The notes beneath the pieces are model-generated. The model searched no databases. It was not told the DNA's origin and worked only from the letters and a program-made list of their open reading frames with translations. DNA of 64,000 bases from Oceanobacillus sp. Castelsardo (GTDB lineage Bacteria > Bacillota > Bacilli > Bacillales > Amphibacillaceae): assembly GCF_001659985.1 (NCBI RefSeq), contig NZ_LYCS01000007.1, forward strand, positions 62,001-126,000. Reading direction: 5' to 3'. Of the stretch, positions 1 through 8,534 are shown one piece after another (within the stretch, counting starts at the first letter, position 1; every line of letters starts with the position of its first letter). Position numbers and translations under genes: made by a program.

Positions 1-2
1 AA

Positions 3-1154
3 CATGGTAATACAATTACACAACACTTCTATAAAACAATGTTTAAAAATTACCCAGAACTAAAGAATATTTTCAACCAAACAAACCAAAGAAAGGGAGA
101 CCAACCTAAAGCACTGGCCAATACGGTTCTAGCTGCAGCAATGCATATTGATAACCTTGAGGCAATTTTGCCAGTTGTAAAACAAATTGGTGAAAAACAC
201 AGAAGTCTTAATATTAAACCAGAACATTATCCAATCGTTGGAGAAAATTTACTAATTGCAATTAAAGAGGTATTAGGAGATGCAGCTACAGACGACATCA
301 TGACTGCATGGGAGAAAGCATACGGTGTAATTGCTGATATATTCATCTCTATAGAAAAAGAAATGTATGAAGAAGTTGCAAACAAACAAGGTGGTTGGGT
401 AGACTACCGTGACTTTAAAGTGGTACAAAAAGTAGAAGAAAGTGATGTTATTACCTCATTCTACCTTCAACCTGTAGATGGTGAGAAAATCGCAACATTT
501 GTACCCGGACAATATATTACTGTAAAAGCAGAGATAGAGGATCAACCGTATAATCATTTACGTCAATATAGTTTGTCTTGTGCTCCAGGGCAAGATTACT
601 ATCGCATTAGTGTAAAACGTGAGGATGCAATGGGAGATAATCCGGCCGGTGTGGTTTCTAGTTTCCTACACAAGCATAAAGAAGAAGGAAGCATTATTCC
701 GATCAGTGCACCAGGTGGGGACTTCGTTTTAGACCTGGAAGATAATCGTCCACTTGTCCTAATCAGTGGTGGTGTAGGGTTAACACCAATGATGAGTATG
801 CTTGAAACAGTGATTAAAGAACAACCAGAACGTGAAGTACATTACATCCATGCAGCAAGAAGTGGAAAATTCCATGCTATGAAGGCTCGTGTCGACGAGA
901 TTACGCGTAATCACTCACAAGTGAAGAGCTATACTGTCTATGACAATCCAGTTGAAGGCGACCAATTCGATAAAGAAGGCTTTATTGATTATGAATGGTT
1001 GTCCACTATTTTACCATCCACTGATGCTGCATTTTATTTCTGTGGACCAAAAGGCTTTATGAGAGCTATGTACCAAAACCTAAGTAAATTTGGAGCGGAT
1101 GAATCAGATATTCATTATGAAATATTTGGACCTGCTGACGATTTAAGTAACTAA
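3..1154 (+). CDS. hmp: Flavohaemoglobin (nitric oxide dioxygenase), 5' end outside window
   Basis: Detoxifies nitric oxide to nitrate using O2 and NAD(P)H through haem and FAD. The first ATG in frame is at 39, but the frame is open leftwards to base 3, and the extra residues (HGNTITQHFYKT) fit the start of the globin domain, so the true start lies before the window. The globin domain carries the proximal haem histidine in KHRSL. The FAD-binding motif RQYSLS, the NAD-binding GGVGLTPM and a C-terminal CGP follow in the usual order. The protein is about the normal length less roughly 20-30 residues. A strong terminator follows it. Regulation is not visible because the promoter is outside. Confidence 0.96.
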   Translation, partial: HGNTITQHFYKTMFKNYPELKNIFNQTNQRKGDQPKALANTVLAAAMHIDNLEAILPVVKQIGEKHRSLNIKPEHYPIVGENLLIAIKEVLGDAATDDIMTAWEKAYGVIADIFISIEKEMYEEVANKQGGWVDYRDFKVVQKVEESDVITSFYLQPVDGEKIATFVPGQYITVKAEIEDQPYNHLRQYSLSCAPGQDYYRISVKREDAMGDNPAGVVSSFLHKHKEEGSIIPISAPGGDFVLDLEDNRPLVLISGGVGLTPMMSMLETVIKEQPEREVHYIHAARSGKFHAMKARVDEITRNHSQVKSYTVYDNPVEGDQFDKEGFIDYEWLSTILPSTDAAFYFCGPKGFMRAMYQNLSKFGADESDIHYEIFGPADDLSN

Positions 1155-1228
1155 GAACAGTAAAAATGTGAGCTTCCTAAGATAAAGGGTTCCATAATTG
1201 AGAGTAACTATTAAATAACAATATAATT

Positions 1229-1264
1229 AAGGGTGCAATCGCATAGCGTTTTGCACCCTTTTTA
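1229..1264 (+). terminator. Terminator after hmp
   Basis: A ten-base stem AAGGGTGCAA pairs with TTGCACCCTT and is followed directly by further T residues. It lies about 75 bases after the hmp stop codon. Confidence 0.85.
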
Positions 1265-1398
1265 ATAGGCATACCTATGTATTACTGCTAATCGGTGTGT
1301 AAAAACACGAGTAAATTAAGCGTTATTTACGAAGAAGATGCGGCTGAGGTCTATGATTTTATTGGTTATCTAAATATGAAACGGAGAAGATAAGCCAT

Positions 1399-1845
1399 TG
1401 AGTGCCTGAGTGCAGAGAAATTATTGTCGTTCCGCTGCTCATCCGGGGAATGAGTGCCTGAACGTGGAGAAATTATTGTCGTTCCGCTACTCATAGAGGT
1501 AATGAGTGCCTGAACGCAGAGAAATTATTGTCGTTCCGCTACTCATAGAGGTAATGAGTGCCTGAACGCAGAGAAATTATTGTCACTCCGCTACTCATAA
1601 AGGCAATGAGTGCCTGAATGCAGAGAAATTATTGTCGTTCCGCTACTCATACGGGGAATGAGTGCCTGAACGCAGAGAAATTATTGTCGTTCCGCTACTC
1701 ATAGAGGCAATGAGTGCCTGAATGCAGAGAAATTATTGTCGTTCCGCTACTCATAGAGGTAATGAGTGCCTGAGTGCAGAAAAATTATTGTCATTCCGCT
1801 ACTCATAGAGGCAATGAGTGCCTGAGTGAAGAGAAAGAATTATGA
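1399..1845. repeat. 52-bp tandem repeat array, 8 full units plus a partial
   Basis: Units begin with TGAGTGCCTGA at 1399, 1451, 1503, 1555, 1607, 1659, 1711, 1763 and 1815, so the spacing is exactly 52 bases every time. Each unit holds a core GAGAAATTATTGTCGTTCCG with few substitutions. The unit borders form an inverted repeat, ACTCAT with ATGAGT, so every junction can fold into a small hairpin. The last unit breaks off after about 30 bases. No open reading frame with a ribosome-binding site is seen. The whole stretch 1155-2083 has no gene; it holds two terminators and this array. A different-sequence array with the same period lies at 31644. Confidence 0.95.
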
Positions 1846-1949
1846 AGATGATGTGTTCAACTTTATTTTTTTACTTTAAAAGTATTTTTGAATAAATACA
1901 CTTAAACACTGTTGCTTTAGTTGAAAAAGTGATAGTAAACTTTTTAATC

Positions 1950-1983
1950 AAAAAAAATGCCCAGAGTTTTCTGAGCATTTTTA
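1950..1983 (-). terminator. Terminator after acsA
   Basis: The stem AAATGCCCAGA with TCTGAGCATTT has T-rich tracts on both sides and could work in both directions. It lies about 100 bases after the acsA stop on the minus strand. Confidence 0.75.
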
Positions 1984-2083
1984 CCTGCTATTGATATTTC
2001 TAATTTGTTGTTGAATTATTTCCTAATTAGTGTGTTCCTCTCCAACTGCCGTTACTCATAAGATCTCTCTTTTTTTTAAAGTC

Positions 2084-3793
2084 TTAATTCTCTAATGTCG
2101 AGGTATCACCCGTTGGCAGCCCTAGTTCCCAAGATTTAAGTAAACGTCTCATAATCTTACCGCTTCGTGTTTTTGGAATACTATCCTTTATTTCCATTTC
2201 ACGCGGGGCAGCATGAGCACTTAAGCCTGTTTTTACAAATTGGCGAATGTCCTCCAATAATTCAGGTGATTCTTCATATCCCTCATTTAATGTAATAAAT
2301 GCTTTTATGATTTCTCCACGCTCTGGATGTGGTTTACCAATAACGCCTGCTTCCGCTACCGCATCATGTTCAATTAATTTGCTTTCCACTTCAAATGGGC
2401 CAACCCGCTCACCAGATGTATTTATGACGTCATCCAATCTTCCTTGGAACCAGAAATATCCATCTTCATCACGATAAGCACTGTCTCCAGAAACATACCA
2501 GCCATTAATAAAATAACTCTCATATTTCCCAGGGTTATTCCAAATTTTACGCATCATTGCTGGCCATCCAGCTTTTATAGCTAGGTTGCCCATCTGATTT
2601 GGAGGCAACTCATTCCCCTCATTATCGACAATCGAAGCTTCAATACCCGGAATTGGTTTACCCATGGATCCAGGGCGTATTTCTAAGGCAGGTAAATTAA
2701 CAATAAGTTGTGCCCCTGTTTCTGTCATCCACCATGTGTCATGTATTCTTAAATTAAATGCCTTCATTCCCCAGGTGATTACTTCAGGGTTAAGTGGTTC
2801 CCCAACACTCATCAAATGTCTAAGGGAGGTTAAATTATATCTTCTTAATTTATCCTCGCCATAGCTCACCAACATGCGTAGCGCTGTAGGTGCTGTGTAC
2901 CAAACCGTAACTTTATTTTTTTCTAATGTTTGATACCAATCATCTGGAGTAAACCGACCACCTCGAATGACGTTTGTCACTCCATGTAACCAAGGAGCAA
3001 ATATTCCATAGCTTGTCCCTGTAACCCAACCAGGATCGGCAGTACACCAATAAATATCATTTGGTTTCAAATCTAAAACCCATGATCCTGTTGCATAATG
3101 TTGAATCATCGCATTATGGACATGATACACTCCTTTTGGTTTTCCTGTTGATCCGGAAGTATAGTGAAGAATCATGCCATCTTCTAAATCAACCCATTCT
3201 ACTTCAAAATCCTCTGAGGCCTCTTTCATTTCCTCTTCATAGTGAATATATTTAGTATCATTTATTTCCCCAACAATAATGACTTTCTCTAAATCAGGTA
3301 AGTCAGCTTGTGGGACTCTTTCAAGAAGATCAGGGGTTGTAATAAGTATGCGTGCTTCACTATCTTTTAACCGGTCTCGTACCGCCTGTTCCATAAAGGC
3401 TTCAAAAAGAGGACCCGCAACAGCACCTACTTTTAAAATACCAAAGAATGCTGTGTAAAACTCTGGACTTCTCGGCATGAATAAAAATACTCTATCCCCT
3501 TTTTCAGTGCCATATTTCTTAAGGATATTAGCAAATTTATTACTACCCTTACTTAATTGAGAGAAAGTTAACGTTTCTTCCCTCTCTGGAGAAGAATATA
3601 ATAAAGCAATCTTATCTTTTGTAAGTGGATTTTCCGCATGACGGTCTACTGCCTCATACGCCATATTTACCTTTCCGGTCTCATACCAAGAGAAATTTCT
3701 CTTTATATCATCCCAAGAAAAGTGTTCACAGAATTCCTCATAATTCTTTAAGTTATAATCCCCATCTCTTACTGAAACTACTTTCATATCCAT
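2084..3793 (-). CDS. acsA: Acetyl-CoA synthetase (acetate-CoA ligase)
   Basis: Activates acetate with ATP to acetyl-AMP and then acetyl-CoA. It is an ANL-family adenylating enzyme close in length and sequence to the 572-residue Bacillus AcsA. Visible motifs are the P-loop-like YTSGSTGKPKG, the WWMTETG core, the YVSGDSAY motif and the C-terminal acylation-site lysine in KTRSGKIMRR. A longer frame begins at a GTG at 3802, but GAGGTG lies six bases before the ATG at 3793, so I take 3793. It is a single gene with its own terminator. In relatives it is subject to carbon catabolite control and lysine acetylation, but no operator was identified here. Confidence 0.95.
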   Translation of the reverse strand: MDMKVVSVRDGDYNLKNYEEFCEHFSWDDIKRNFSWYETGKVNMAYEAVDRHAENPLTKDKIALLYSSPEREETLTFSQLSKGSNKFANILKKYGTEKGDRVFLFMPRSPEFYTAFFGILKVGAVAGPLFEAFMEQAVRDRLKDSEARILITTPDLLERVPQADLPDLEKVIIVGEINDTKYIHYEEEMKEASEDFEVEWVDLEDGMILHYTSGSTGKPKGVYHVHNAMIQHYATGSWVLDLKPNDIYWCTADPGWVTGTSYGIFAPWLHGVTNVIRGGRFTPDDWYQTLEKNKVTVWYTAPTALRMLVSYGEDKLRRYNLTSLRHLMSVGEPLNPEVITWGMKAFNLRIHDTWWMTETGAQLIVNLPALEIRPGSMGKPIPGIEASIVDNEGNELPPNQMGNLAIKAGWPAMMRKIWNNPGKYESYFINGWYVSGDSAYRDEDGYFWFQGRLDDVINTSGERVGPFEVESKLIEHDAVAEAGVIGKPHPERGEIIKAFITLNEGYEESPELLEDIRQFVKTGLSAHAAPREMEIKDSIPKTRSGKIMRRLLKSWELGLPTGDTSTLEN

Positions 3794-3920
3794 TACTTTC
3801 ACCTCATCCTTTGAAATCGATTACAATTCTAATTAGATAAAATAATTGAAATATTTAGTATCATAATCCTATTTTAGAATATTTTGTGACAATTTTAAAG
3901 TGTGAAGTTTTAAAAATTAA

Positions 3921-3952
3921 AAAAAGCATGCTAAATAGATAAGCCTGCTTTT
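3921..3952 (-). terminator. Terminator after tRNA-Arg
   Basis: Read on the minus strand, AAGCAGGC pairs with GCATGCTT across a ten-base loop and is followed by a T run. It starts about ten bases after the tRNA. Confidence 0.75.
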
Positions 3953-3961
3953 AATAAAAGA

Positions 3962-4034
3962 CGGCCCCGGCAGGATTCGAACCTGCGGCACATGGTTTAG
4001 GAAACCAATGCTCTATCCCCTGAGCTACGAAGCC
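3962..4034 (-). tRNA. tRNA-Arg (anticodon CCT)
   Basis: A complete 73-base cloverleaf. The acceptor stem GGCTTCG pairs with CGGGGCC with two G-T pairs. The anticodon stem-loop is GGTTTCCTAAACC, giving anticodon CCT for AGG codons. The T arm carries GGTTCGAATCC. The discriminator base is G and CCA is not encoded. Confidence 0.96.
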
Positions 4035-4164
4035 AACATGTAAAGTTAATACCTTTAATTATACATAAATTTCCGCAAAAAGAAAAGTATAAATCATCTT
4101 TCTATTATGTTAAAATAAGCTTTTGTGAGCAAGGTAAAGGCAAAAGTAGATTGGAGGGTTGGCT

Positions 4165-4806
4165 ATGTCTGGTGTTCCTTTTATTGCCATTGAGGGTCCC
4201 ATTGGAATTGGAAAAACCTCTTTAGCCCAAAAGCTTTCTAGTCATTATCATTTCTATCTATTAAAAGAAATCGTAGAGGATAATCCTTTTTTAGGTGAAT
4301 TTTATGATGATATGGAGTCTTGGAGTTTTCAAACGGAGATGTTTTTCCTTTGCAATCGAATGAAACAATTAGAAGATATTCATAGAAACTATTTGTTAAA
4401 AAACAAATCTGTTATTGCGGATTATCACATTTCTAAAAATATGATTTTTGCCAATCGTACATTACAATCAAGGAAGCTTGAGAAATATAAGAAAGTATAC
4501 GAAATACTAACGGACGATATACCAATGCCCAATATTTTAATTTACTTGTACGGAAGTATGGATACTATTTTAAAACGGATAAATAAGCGTGGAAGAGACA
4601 TAGAGAAAAATATTAAATCTTCCTATCTCCTTGACCTTTCTAACGATTATGAGGCATATATTAGTCAGTTTGAAAGAGATAACCCAAGTATCCCGGTTAT
4701 CCGGATTGATGGAGACAAGGTAGATTTTGTTCACATTCAAGAGGATCTGCAAATGATTATAAATTTAGTAGACAAACAACTTAGTAAGTTAGATAAAGGG
4801 GAGTAA
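4165..4806 (+). CDS. dgk: Deoxyguanosine kinase
   Basis: Phosphorylates purine deoxynucleosides, mainly deoxyguanosine, in nucleotide salvage. The P-loop GPIGIGKT sits at about residues 11-18. The motif ADYHISKN replaces the DRS motif of the sister enzyme, as in Bacillus Dgk. GGAGGG lies six bases before the ATG at 4165, so the upstream in-frame TTG at 4159 is unlikely. The gene forms an operon with dck, which starts seven bases after its stop. The pair lies beyond serS as in B. subtilis and converges with proC. Confidence 0.93.
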   Translation: MSGVPFIAIEGPIGIGKTSLAQKLSSHYHFYLLKEIVEDNPFLGEFYDDMESWSFQTEMFFLCNRMKQLEDIHRNYLLKNKSVIADYHISKNMIFANRTLQSRKLEKYKKVYEILTDDIPMPNILIYLYGSMDTILKRINKRGRDIEKNIKSSYLLDLSNDYEAYISQFERDNPSIPVIRIDGDKVDFVHIQEDLQMIINLVDKQLSKLDKGE

Positions 4807-4812
4807 TGATGG

Positions 4813-5508
4813 ATGGATCCTAGAGAACGATACTTAATACCGAGCGATAGTGTCATTACAATTGCTGGAACAGTTGGTGTTGGTAAATCTACCATGACCA
4901 ATGCATTAGCCAATGCTCTCAACTTTAAAACATCCTTCGAAAAAGTGGATACAAATCCATATTTAGAAGATTTTTATCATGACTTTAAACGTTGGAGTTT
5001 TCACTTACAAATTTACTTTCTAGCTGAGCGTTTTAAGGAACAAAAAAAGATATTTGAATATGGTGGGGGCTTTATTCAAGATAGGTCTATCTATGAAGAT
5101 ACAGGAATCTTTGCAAAAATGCATTTTGAAAATGGAAATATGTCAAAAACGGATTATGAAACATACACCAACTTATTTGAATCCATGGTGATGACACCAT
5201 ACTTTCCTCATCCCGATTTATTGATTTATTTAGAAGGTCCGTTAGAAGCAATTTTAAAAAGAATAAATACTCGTGGAAGATCGATGGAGAAAAGCACCCC
5301 AGATTCTTATTGGGAGGAAATGTATCGTCGTTATGAAGAGTGGATCAATAATTTTAATGCCTGCCCAATTCTAAGGATAGATATTACAGATTATGATTTA
5401 ATGAAGGAAGAAAACACCATCGAACCTATCCTAGAAAAAGTTGGACACTTTATTCAACAGTCTAGGTTACATTCCAACAGAATAAATAGAAAAATACCAG
5501 GGTGCTAA
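4813..5508 (+). CDS. dck: Deoxyadenosine/deoxycytidine kinase
   Basis: Salvage kinase that phosphorylates deoxyadenosine and deoxycytidine. The P-loop GTVGVGKS is at about residues 19-26. The QDRSIYEDTGIFAKMH block carries the DRS substrate motif, and the lid region RINTRGRSME follows. At 231 residues it is slightly longer than the 217 of B. subtilis, with the excess at the C-terminus. AAGGGGAG upstream serves the ATG at 4813. It is the second gene of the dgk-dck pair, and a terminator overlaps its stop. Confidence 0.94.
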   Translation: MDPRERYLIPSDSVITIAGTVGVGKSTMTNALANALNFKTSFEKVDTNPYLEDFYHDFKRWSFHLQIYFLAERFKEQKKIFEYGGGFIQDRSIYEDTGIFAKMHFENGNMSKTDYETYTNLFESMVMTPYFPHPDLLIYLEGPLEAILKRINTRGRSMEKSTPDSYWEEMYRRYEEWINNFNACPILRIDITDYDLMKEENTIEPILEKVGHFIQQSRLHSNRINRKIPGC

Positions 5509-5527
5509 CGAACACCCTAGTATTTTT
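5498..5527 (+). terminator. Terminator of the dgk-dck operon
   Basis: The stem AGGGTG with CACCCT and a short loop is followed by TATTTTTAT. The left arm lies inside the last codons of dck. Confidence 0.8.
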
Positions 5528-5568
5528 ATAGGTAACGATATTAGTAGTGAACTTCCTCTTTTAAAGGA

Positions 5569-6381
5569 TTATTCTTTTCCTAATTCCTCTGACCGCTCCT
5601 TCGCTCCCTTTACACAATCCATCACAATCCGTTGAAAGTGGTTTTGTTCCAACACATGAATTCCTGCCTCTGTCGTGCCATTTGGGCTCGTAATTTTTTT
5701 CCGTAACGTACTAGGAGAGTCTTCCGATTGTTGCAACATTTCTCCAGCACCTTTTATCGTTTGCGTAATGAGTTCTTTTGCTGTTTGTGGGTCAAAGCCA
5801 GATTCTACAGCAGCCTTTTCCATTGCCTCCACCATATAGTAAAAGTAAGCCGGGCCACTCCCAGCAATTGCCGTTACGATATGCATGTCATCTTCTTTCA
5901 CTAGAGTAGTTGTTCCAATGGTTTTAAATAATTCCTCTGCTATCATTAAATGTTCCTCTGAAGCATACTGACCTTTACTTAATGCAGTAGCAGAATGCCC
6001 AATCATTGCCGATGTATTTGGCATCACTCGAATAACAGGGGAATCCATTTCTAATTCCTTCGTTATCGTATCTGTAGAAATACCTGCAAGAGTAGAAATA
6101 ATTAACTGCCCTTTATGGATAAACTCTTTTACCCCTTGTAAAGATTCATGAAGATCATATGGCTTCATCGCCAAAATAAGTATATCGGCTGATTGTATTG
6201 CCTTTTCTTTATCTTGTTCAGGTATTACTCCGTACGTTTCCTCTAAATATTCTAAGCGTTGTTTATTACTTCTATTCGTAACAATTATGTTTCCCTTTTC
6301 AATCTTTTCTGCATTTACGATTCCAGATAAGATTGCCTCAGCAATGGACCCTGCACCTAAAAAGGTTATGTTTTTATTCAC
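5569..6381 (-). CDS. proC: Pyrroline-5-carboxylate reductase
   Basis: Last step of proline synthesis: NAD(P)H-dependent reduction of pyrroline-5-carboxylate. The N-terminal Rossmann motif GAGSIAEA is at residues 9-16. MPNTSA is in the middle. The family signature GSGPAYFYYMVEAM and the dimerisation domain with SPNGTTEAG follow. Its 270 residues are normal for the family. Bacillus genomes carry several paralogues (proI, proG, proH, comER), and I cannot say which this one equals. It converges on dck. In a halotolerant organism proline supply may matter for osmoprotection; that is inference. Confidence 0.93.
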   Translation of the reverse strand: MNKNITFLGAGSIAEAILSGIVNAEKIEKGNIIVTNRSNKQRLEYLEETYGVIPEQDKEKAIQSADILILAMKPYDLHESLQGVKEFIHKGQLIISTLAGISTDTITKELEMDSPVIRVMPNTSAMIGHSATALSKGQYASEEHLMIAEELFKTIGTTTLVKEDDMHIVTAIAGSGPAYFYYMVEAMEKAAVESGFDPQTAKELITQTIKGAGEMLQQSEDSPSTLRKKITSPNGTTEAGIHVLEQNHFQRIVMDCVKGAKERSEELGKE

Positions 6382-6542
6382 TTCATTTTCCCCCCTAAAA
6401 TAATTTAAAGTGAAACTTCCCTTCGTAGGAAACCTTTAGCCTAGGATTCCTTCTCTTTTGAATAAATATGTACTACTCGCCTACTATAAATTTATATGTT
6501 TAAAGTAATATATGCCCTTATTAATAAAAGGTCAGTATATTA

Positions 6543-6577
6543 GAAAACACCATTACAAATAAGTAACGGTGTTTTTT
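6543..6577 (-). terminator. Terminator after tRNA-Ser
   Basis: The stem AACACCATTAC pairs with GTAACGGTGTT around a short loop. T runs are present on both strands. It lies just downstream of tRNA-Ser on the minus strand. Confidence 0.8.
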
Positions 6578-6609
6578 ATCTCCAATATTATGTGCGCGTT
6601 ATTTAAAAA

Positions 6610-6702
6610 TGGAGGAGGTAGAGGGATTCGAACCCCCGCGCGGTTTGACCCGCCTGTCGGTTTTCAAGACCGATCCCTTCAGCCAGACTTGGGTATACCT
6701 CC
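6610..6702 (-). tRNA. tRNA-Ser (anticodon TGA), CCA encoded
   Basis: A class II tRNA with a long variable arm. The acceptor stem GGAGGTA pairs with TACCTCC, the anticodon loop CTTGAAA gives TGA for UCA codons, and the T arm is GGGGGTTCGAATCCC. The 3' end reads T then CCA, so the discriminator base appears to be U. Its place between serS and dck-dgk matches the trnSL-Ser locus of B. subtilis. Confidence 0.95.
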
Positions 6703-6999
6703 GTAACGACAAGGATTAATATATCATCATTTGAAATGCATGTCAATAATTTTCTTAAAAAAGGGAGAGATTTCTCTAAACGGGCTCCGTTACTTAACGT
6801 AAACAAAAGGTTTCTATAAAGTATTCTGACTCCATGAAGTAAAATAAATGTAGAGATTGTGAAATAGTGTTCTTAAACTAACTGGCAGGATAATTCAATA
6901 GTGAAACATTACTTTTTCCAATTCGTATGTAAGATATAGTGACAAAATAACAGCGAATGATTATTATCTGCTTAGTATCTAAAAGAGAGTTGTATTTAT

Positions 7000-7455
7000 A
7001 TGTCTGACCATAATGATGATTCATTTCGTGATAAGAATATGAAACAAAAAGTAGGAACAATTGTGGGAGTAACACTTTTTATAGCCGTGATATTAGGTTT
7101 TATTATAGGGATTTACTTGTTTGGGATGGCGGGTATTTTTGAATTGCTTGGCGTTCAATACACTTCCGTTTGGTCATTGATTATTTTTGTTGTCAGTTTT
7201 TTTATTCTGGCTTCTATTGTCGAACTATTTTCTAAACCAATTTCTAATTTAATTACAGGGAAAATAACAGGAAAATTTGAAACTTTGTTTATCCAGTTTA
7301 GTATTCAAAGTCTATCTAATTTGTTATGTCTTTTTATAGTGGATGTGTTTATGGGCAGTATTACACTTACCTTGAAATCGGGGTTTATAGTTGCGATATT
7401 ACTGACTTTACTTGAAATGACATTCGAAGATAAAGAAAATAAGAGTGAATCTTAG
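7000..7455 (+). CDS. YrvL-like membrane protein
   Basis: A 151-residue integral membrane protein with a charged N-terminal tail (about residues 1-16), then about four hydrophobic helices and a charged C-terminus. The N-terminal layout and length resemble the YrvL regulatory family, whose founding member restrains the SigO-RsoA sigma factor in B. subtilis; this assignment rests on overall likeness, not on a fixed motif. Only a weak ribosome-binding site (AGAGAG) precedes the ATG. The stretch 6703-6999 before it shows no gene. No sigO or rsoA lies nearby. Confidence 0.55.
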   Translation: MSDHNDDSFRDKNMKQKVGTIVGVTLFIAVILGFIIGIYLFGMAGIFELLGVQYTSVWSLIIFVVSFFILASIVELFSKPISNLITGKITGKFETLFIQFSIQSLSNLLCLFIVDVFMGSITLTLKSGFIVAILLTLLEMTFEDKENKSES

Positions 7456-7639
7456 ACAATCTGGTGCAATTGTTAAACAGAGCGATCAACAAATCCCGAT
7501 AGTGGAAGGACTTCAATTATAGTATTAGTGATTATAGATGCTGCTTTTATGATGTGAATGTTTACCGTTAACATTCCGTAAATAATTTCTATTTATAATA
7601 AAGATTACAATAAATAATATTAATGAGTATATATAAAGC

Positions 7640-7680
7640 TAATTCCCTTTTCAGAATTATTCTGAGGGGTTATTTTTTTT
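7640..7680 (+). terminator. Terminator between the YrvL-like gene and padR
   Basis: A hairpin with arms AATTCCCTTTTCAGAAT and ATTCTGAGGGGTTA (G-T pairs allowed) is followed by eight T residues. The gap 7456-7725 otherwise shows no gene. Confidence 0.8.
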
Positions 7681-7725
7681 ATAAATTCCCATTCCTAAAA
7701 TTTTCTATTTAAATCGATAATTACT

Positions 7726-7773
7726 TTGACAGGTAGAGTAATTTTGGTTATCATTACTCTGTTAGGTAGAGTA
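7726..7773 (+). promoter_or_regulatory. Promoter and probable PadR operator
   Basis: TTGACA at 7726 and TATCAT at 7749 are separated by 17 bases, a near-ideal sigma-A promoter. An eight-base inverted repeat, AGAGTAAT (7735-7742) and ATTACTCT (7753-7760), fills the spacer and overlaps the -10 box. The direct repeat AGGTAGAGTA occurs at 7731 and again at 7764, 33 bases apart. A repressor bound here would block RNA polymerase, which fits autoregulation by the PadR protein encoded just downstream. Confidence 0.7.
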
Positions 7774-7797
7774 GTTTACGTACAAGGAAGTGTTTAT

Positions 7798-8127
7798 TTG
7801 ATAAGAAGTGATATAATTCGTGGTCATTTGGATTCGATTATTCTTTGCTTGGTCTTGGAAAAGGATAGATACGGGTATGAAATATCAAAAGAGATTAGTT
7901 TGCGTACTGATAATAAATTTCAAATAAAGGAAGCAACACTGTATGCCGTGTTTCAGAGACTTGAGAAGAAGGATCTAATTGAATCTTACTATGGCAGTGT
8001 TTCAAAAGGGGGAAAAAGAAAGTATTACAGAATAACAACTCTTGGAAAAGCATATTTAAAAGAAACTGCAGAAGAATGGAAGGTCACGAAGGAGATTATT
8101 AATTTATTTATGGAGGGATTAAATTGA
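7798..8127 (+). CDS. PadR-family transcriptional repressor
   Basis: A 109-residue winged-helix DNA-binding protein. The family pattern is plain: ILCLVLEKDRYGYEISKEI, then ATLYAVFQRLEKKDLIES, then GGKRKYYRIT of the wing. A longer frame starts at 7726, but that part is the promoter; AAGGAAGTG lies before the TTG at 7798, which I take as the start. Its stop overlaps the next start (TTGA), so it is co-transcribed with the two membrane-protein genes. PadR proteins next to HAAS-type membrane proteins are common in Firmicutes and usually sense a small molecule or envelope stress. The inducer is unknown. Confidence 0.9.
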   Translation: MIRSDIIRGHLDSIILCLVLEKDRYGYEISKEISLRTDNKFQIKEATLYAVFQRLEKKDLIESYYGSVSKGGKRKYYRITTLGKAYLKETAEEWKVTKEIINLFMEGLN

Positions 8128-8522
8128 ATCAATTAAGAAAACATGTTGATGAGTTATTTAAAGAAATTCCGGATAGTGGGAAAAAAGCTACAATCATGCA
8201 AGAAGTCATGCAAAATCTTGAAGAAAAAGTTTTGGATCTAATGGAGCAAGGCAAAGCAGAGGATGACGCCATAAATAAAACAATCGTAGAGTTTGGTGAT
8301 ATTGAAGATTTAAAAAAAGAGCTTGATGTAAAACTACCAGCTAAAAACAACTTAAGAAAATTAAATTTAGGTTATTCTATTTGGGGAAGTCTTCTAATCA
8401 GTTCATTGTTTATATTCATTAATCTCTATTATACACCTAATGTTATATGGTTCGTGTATCCCACATTTGCTGTTTTATGGTGGCCTTTAACTATGTATTT
8501 TAGCTGGAAGAAAGCGAAATAG
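8124..8522 (+). CDS. HAAS/DUF1700-domain membrane protein
   Basis: The N-terminal 70 residues form the soluble helical domain found next to PadR regulators (VDELFKEIPDS, NLEEKVLDLMEQGK, IVEFGDIEDLKKEL). A single two-helix membrane unit follows, ending with the motif IWFVYPTFAVLWWPLTMY and a basic tail. It starts with TTG, overlapping the padR stop, after GGAGGG. The membrane unit is the same module that recurs in the next protein. The likely role is membrane-side sensing or coupling to the PadR protein, which is inference. Confidence 0.8.
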   Translation: MNQLRKHVDELFKEIPDSGKKATIMQEVMQNLEEKVLDLMEQGKAEDDAINKTIVEFGDIEDLKKELDVKLPAKNNLRKLNLGYSIWGSLLISSLFIFINLYYTPNVIWFVYPTFAVLWWPLTMYFSWKKAK

Positions 8523-8534
8523 GGGGTGAGTTAC

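Noticed and set aside
1399-1845. CRISPR array
   Set aside because: The 52-bp units are repeated throughout with no unique spacers, and no cas gene is near.
2247-3840. Plus-strand frames opposite acsA
   Set aside because: They are antisense shadows of a well-conserved gene.
6603-6806. 67-codon minus-strand frame
   Set aside because: It overlaps tRNA-Ser.
7726-7797. 24-residue extension of the PadR protein
   Set aside because: The bases are the promoter and operator; PadR proteins start near the TTG at 7798.
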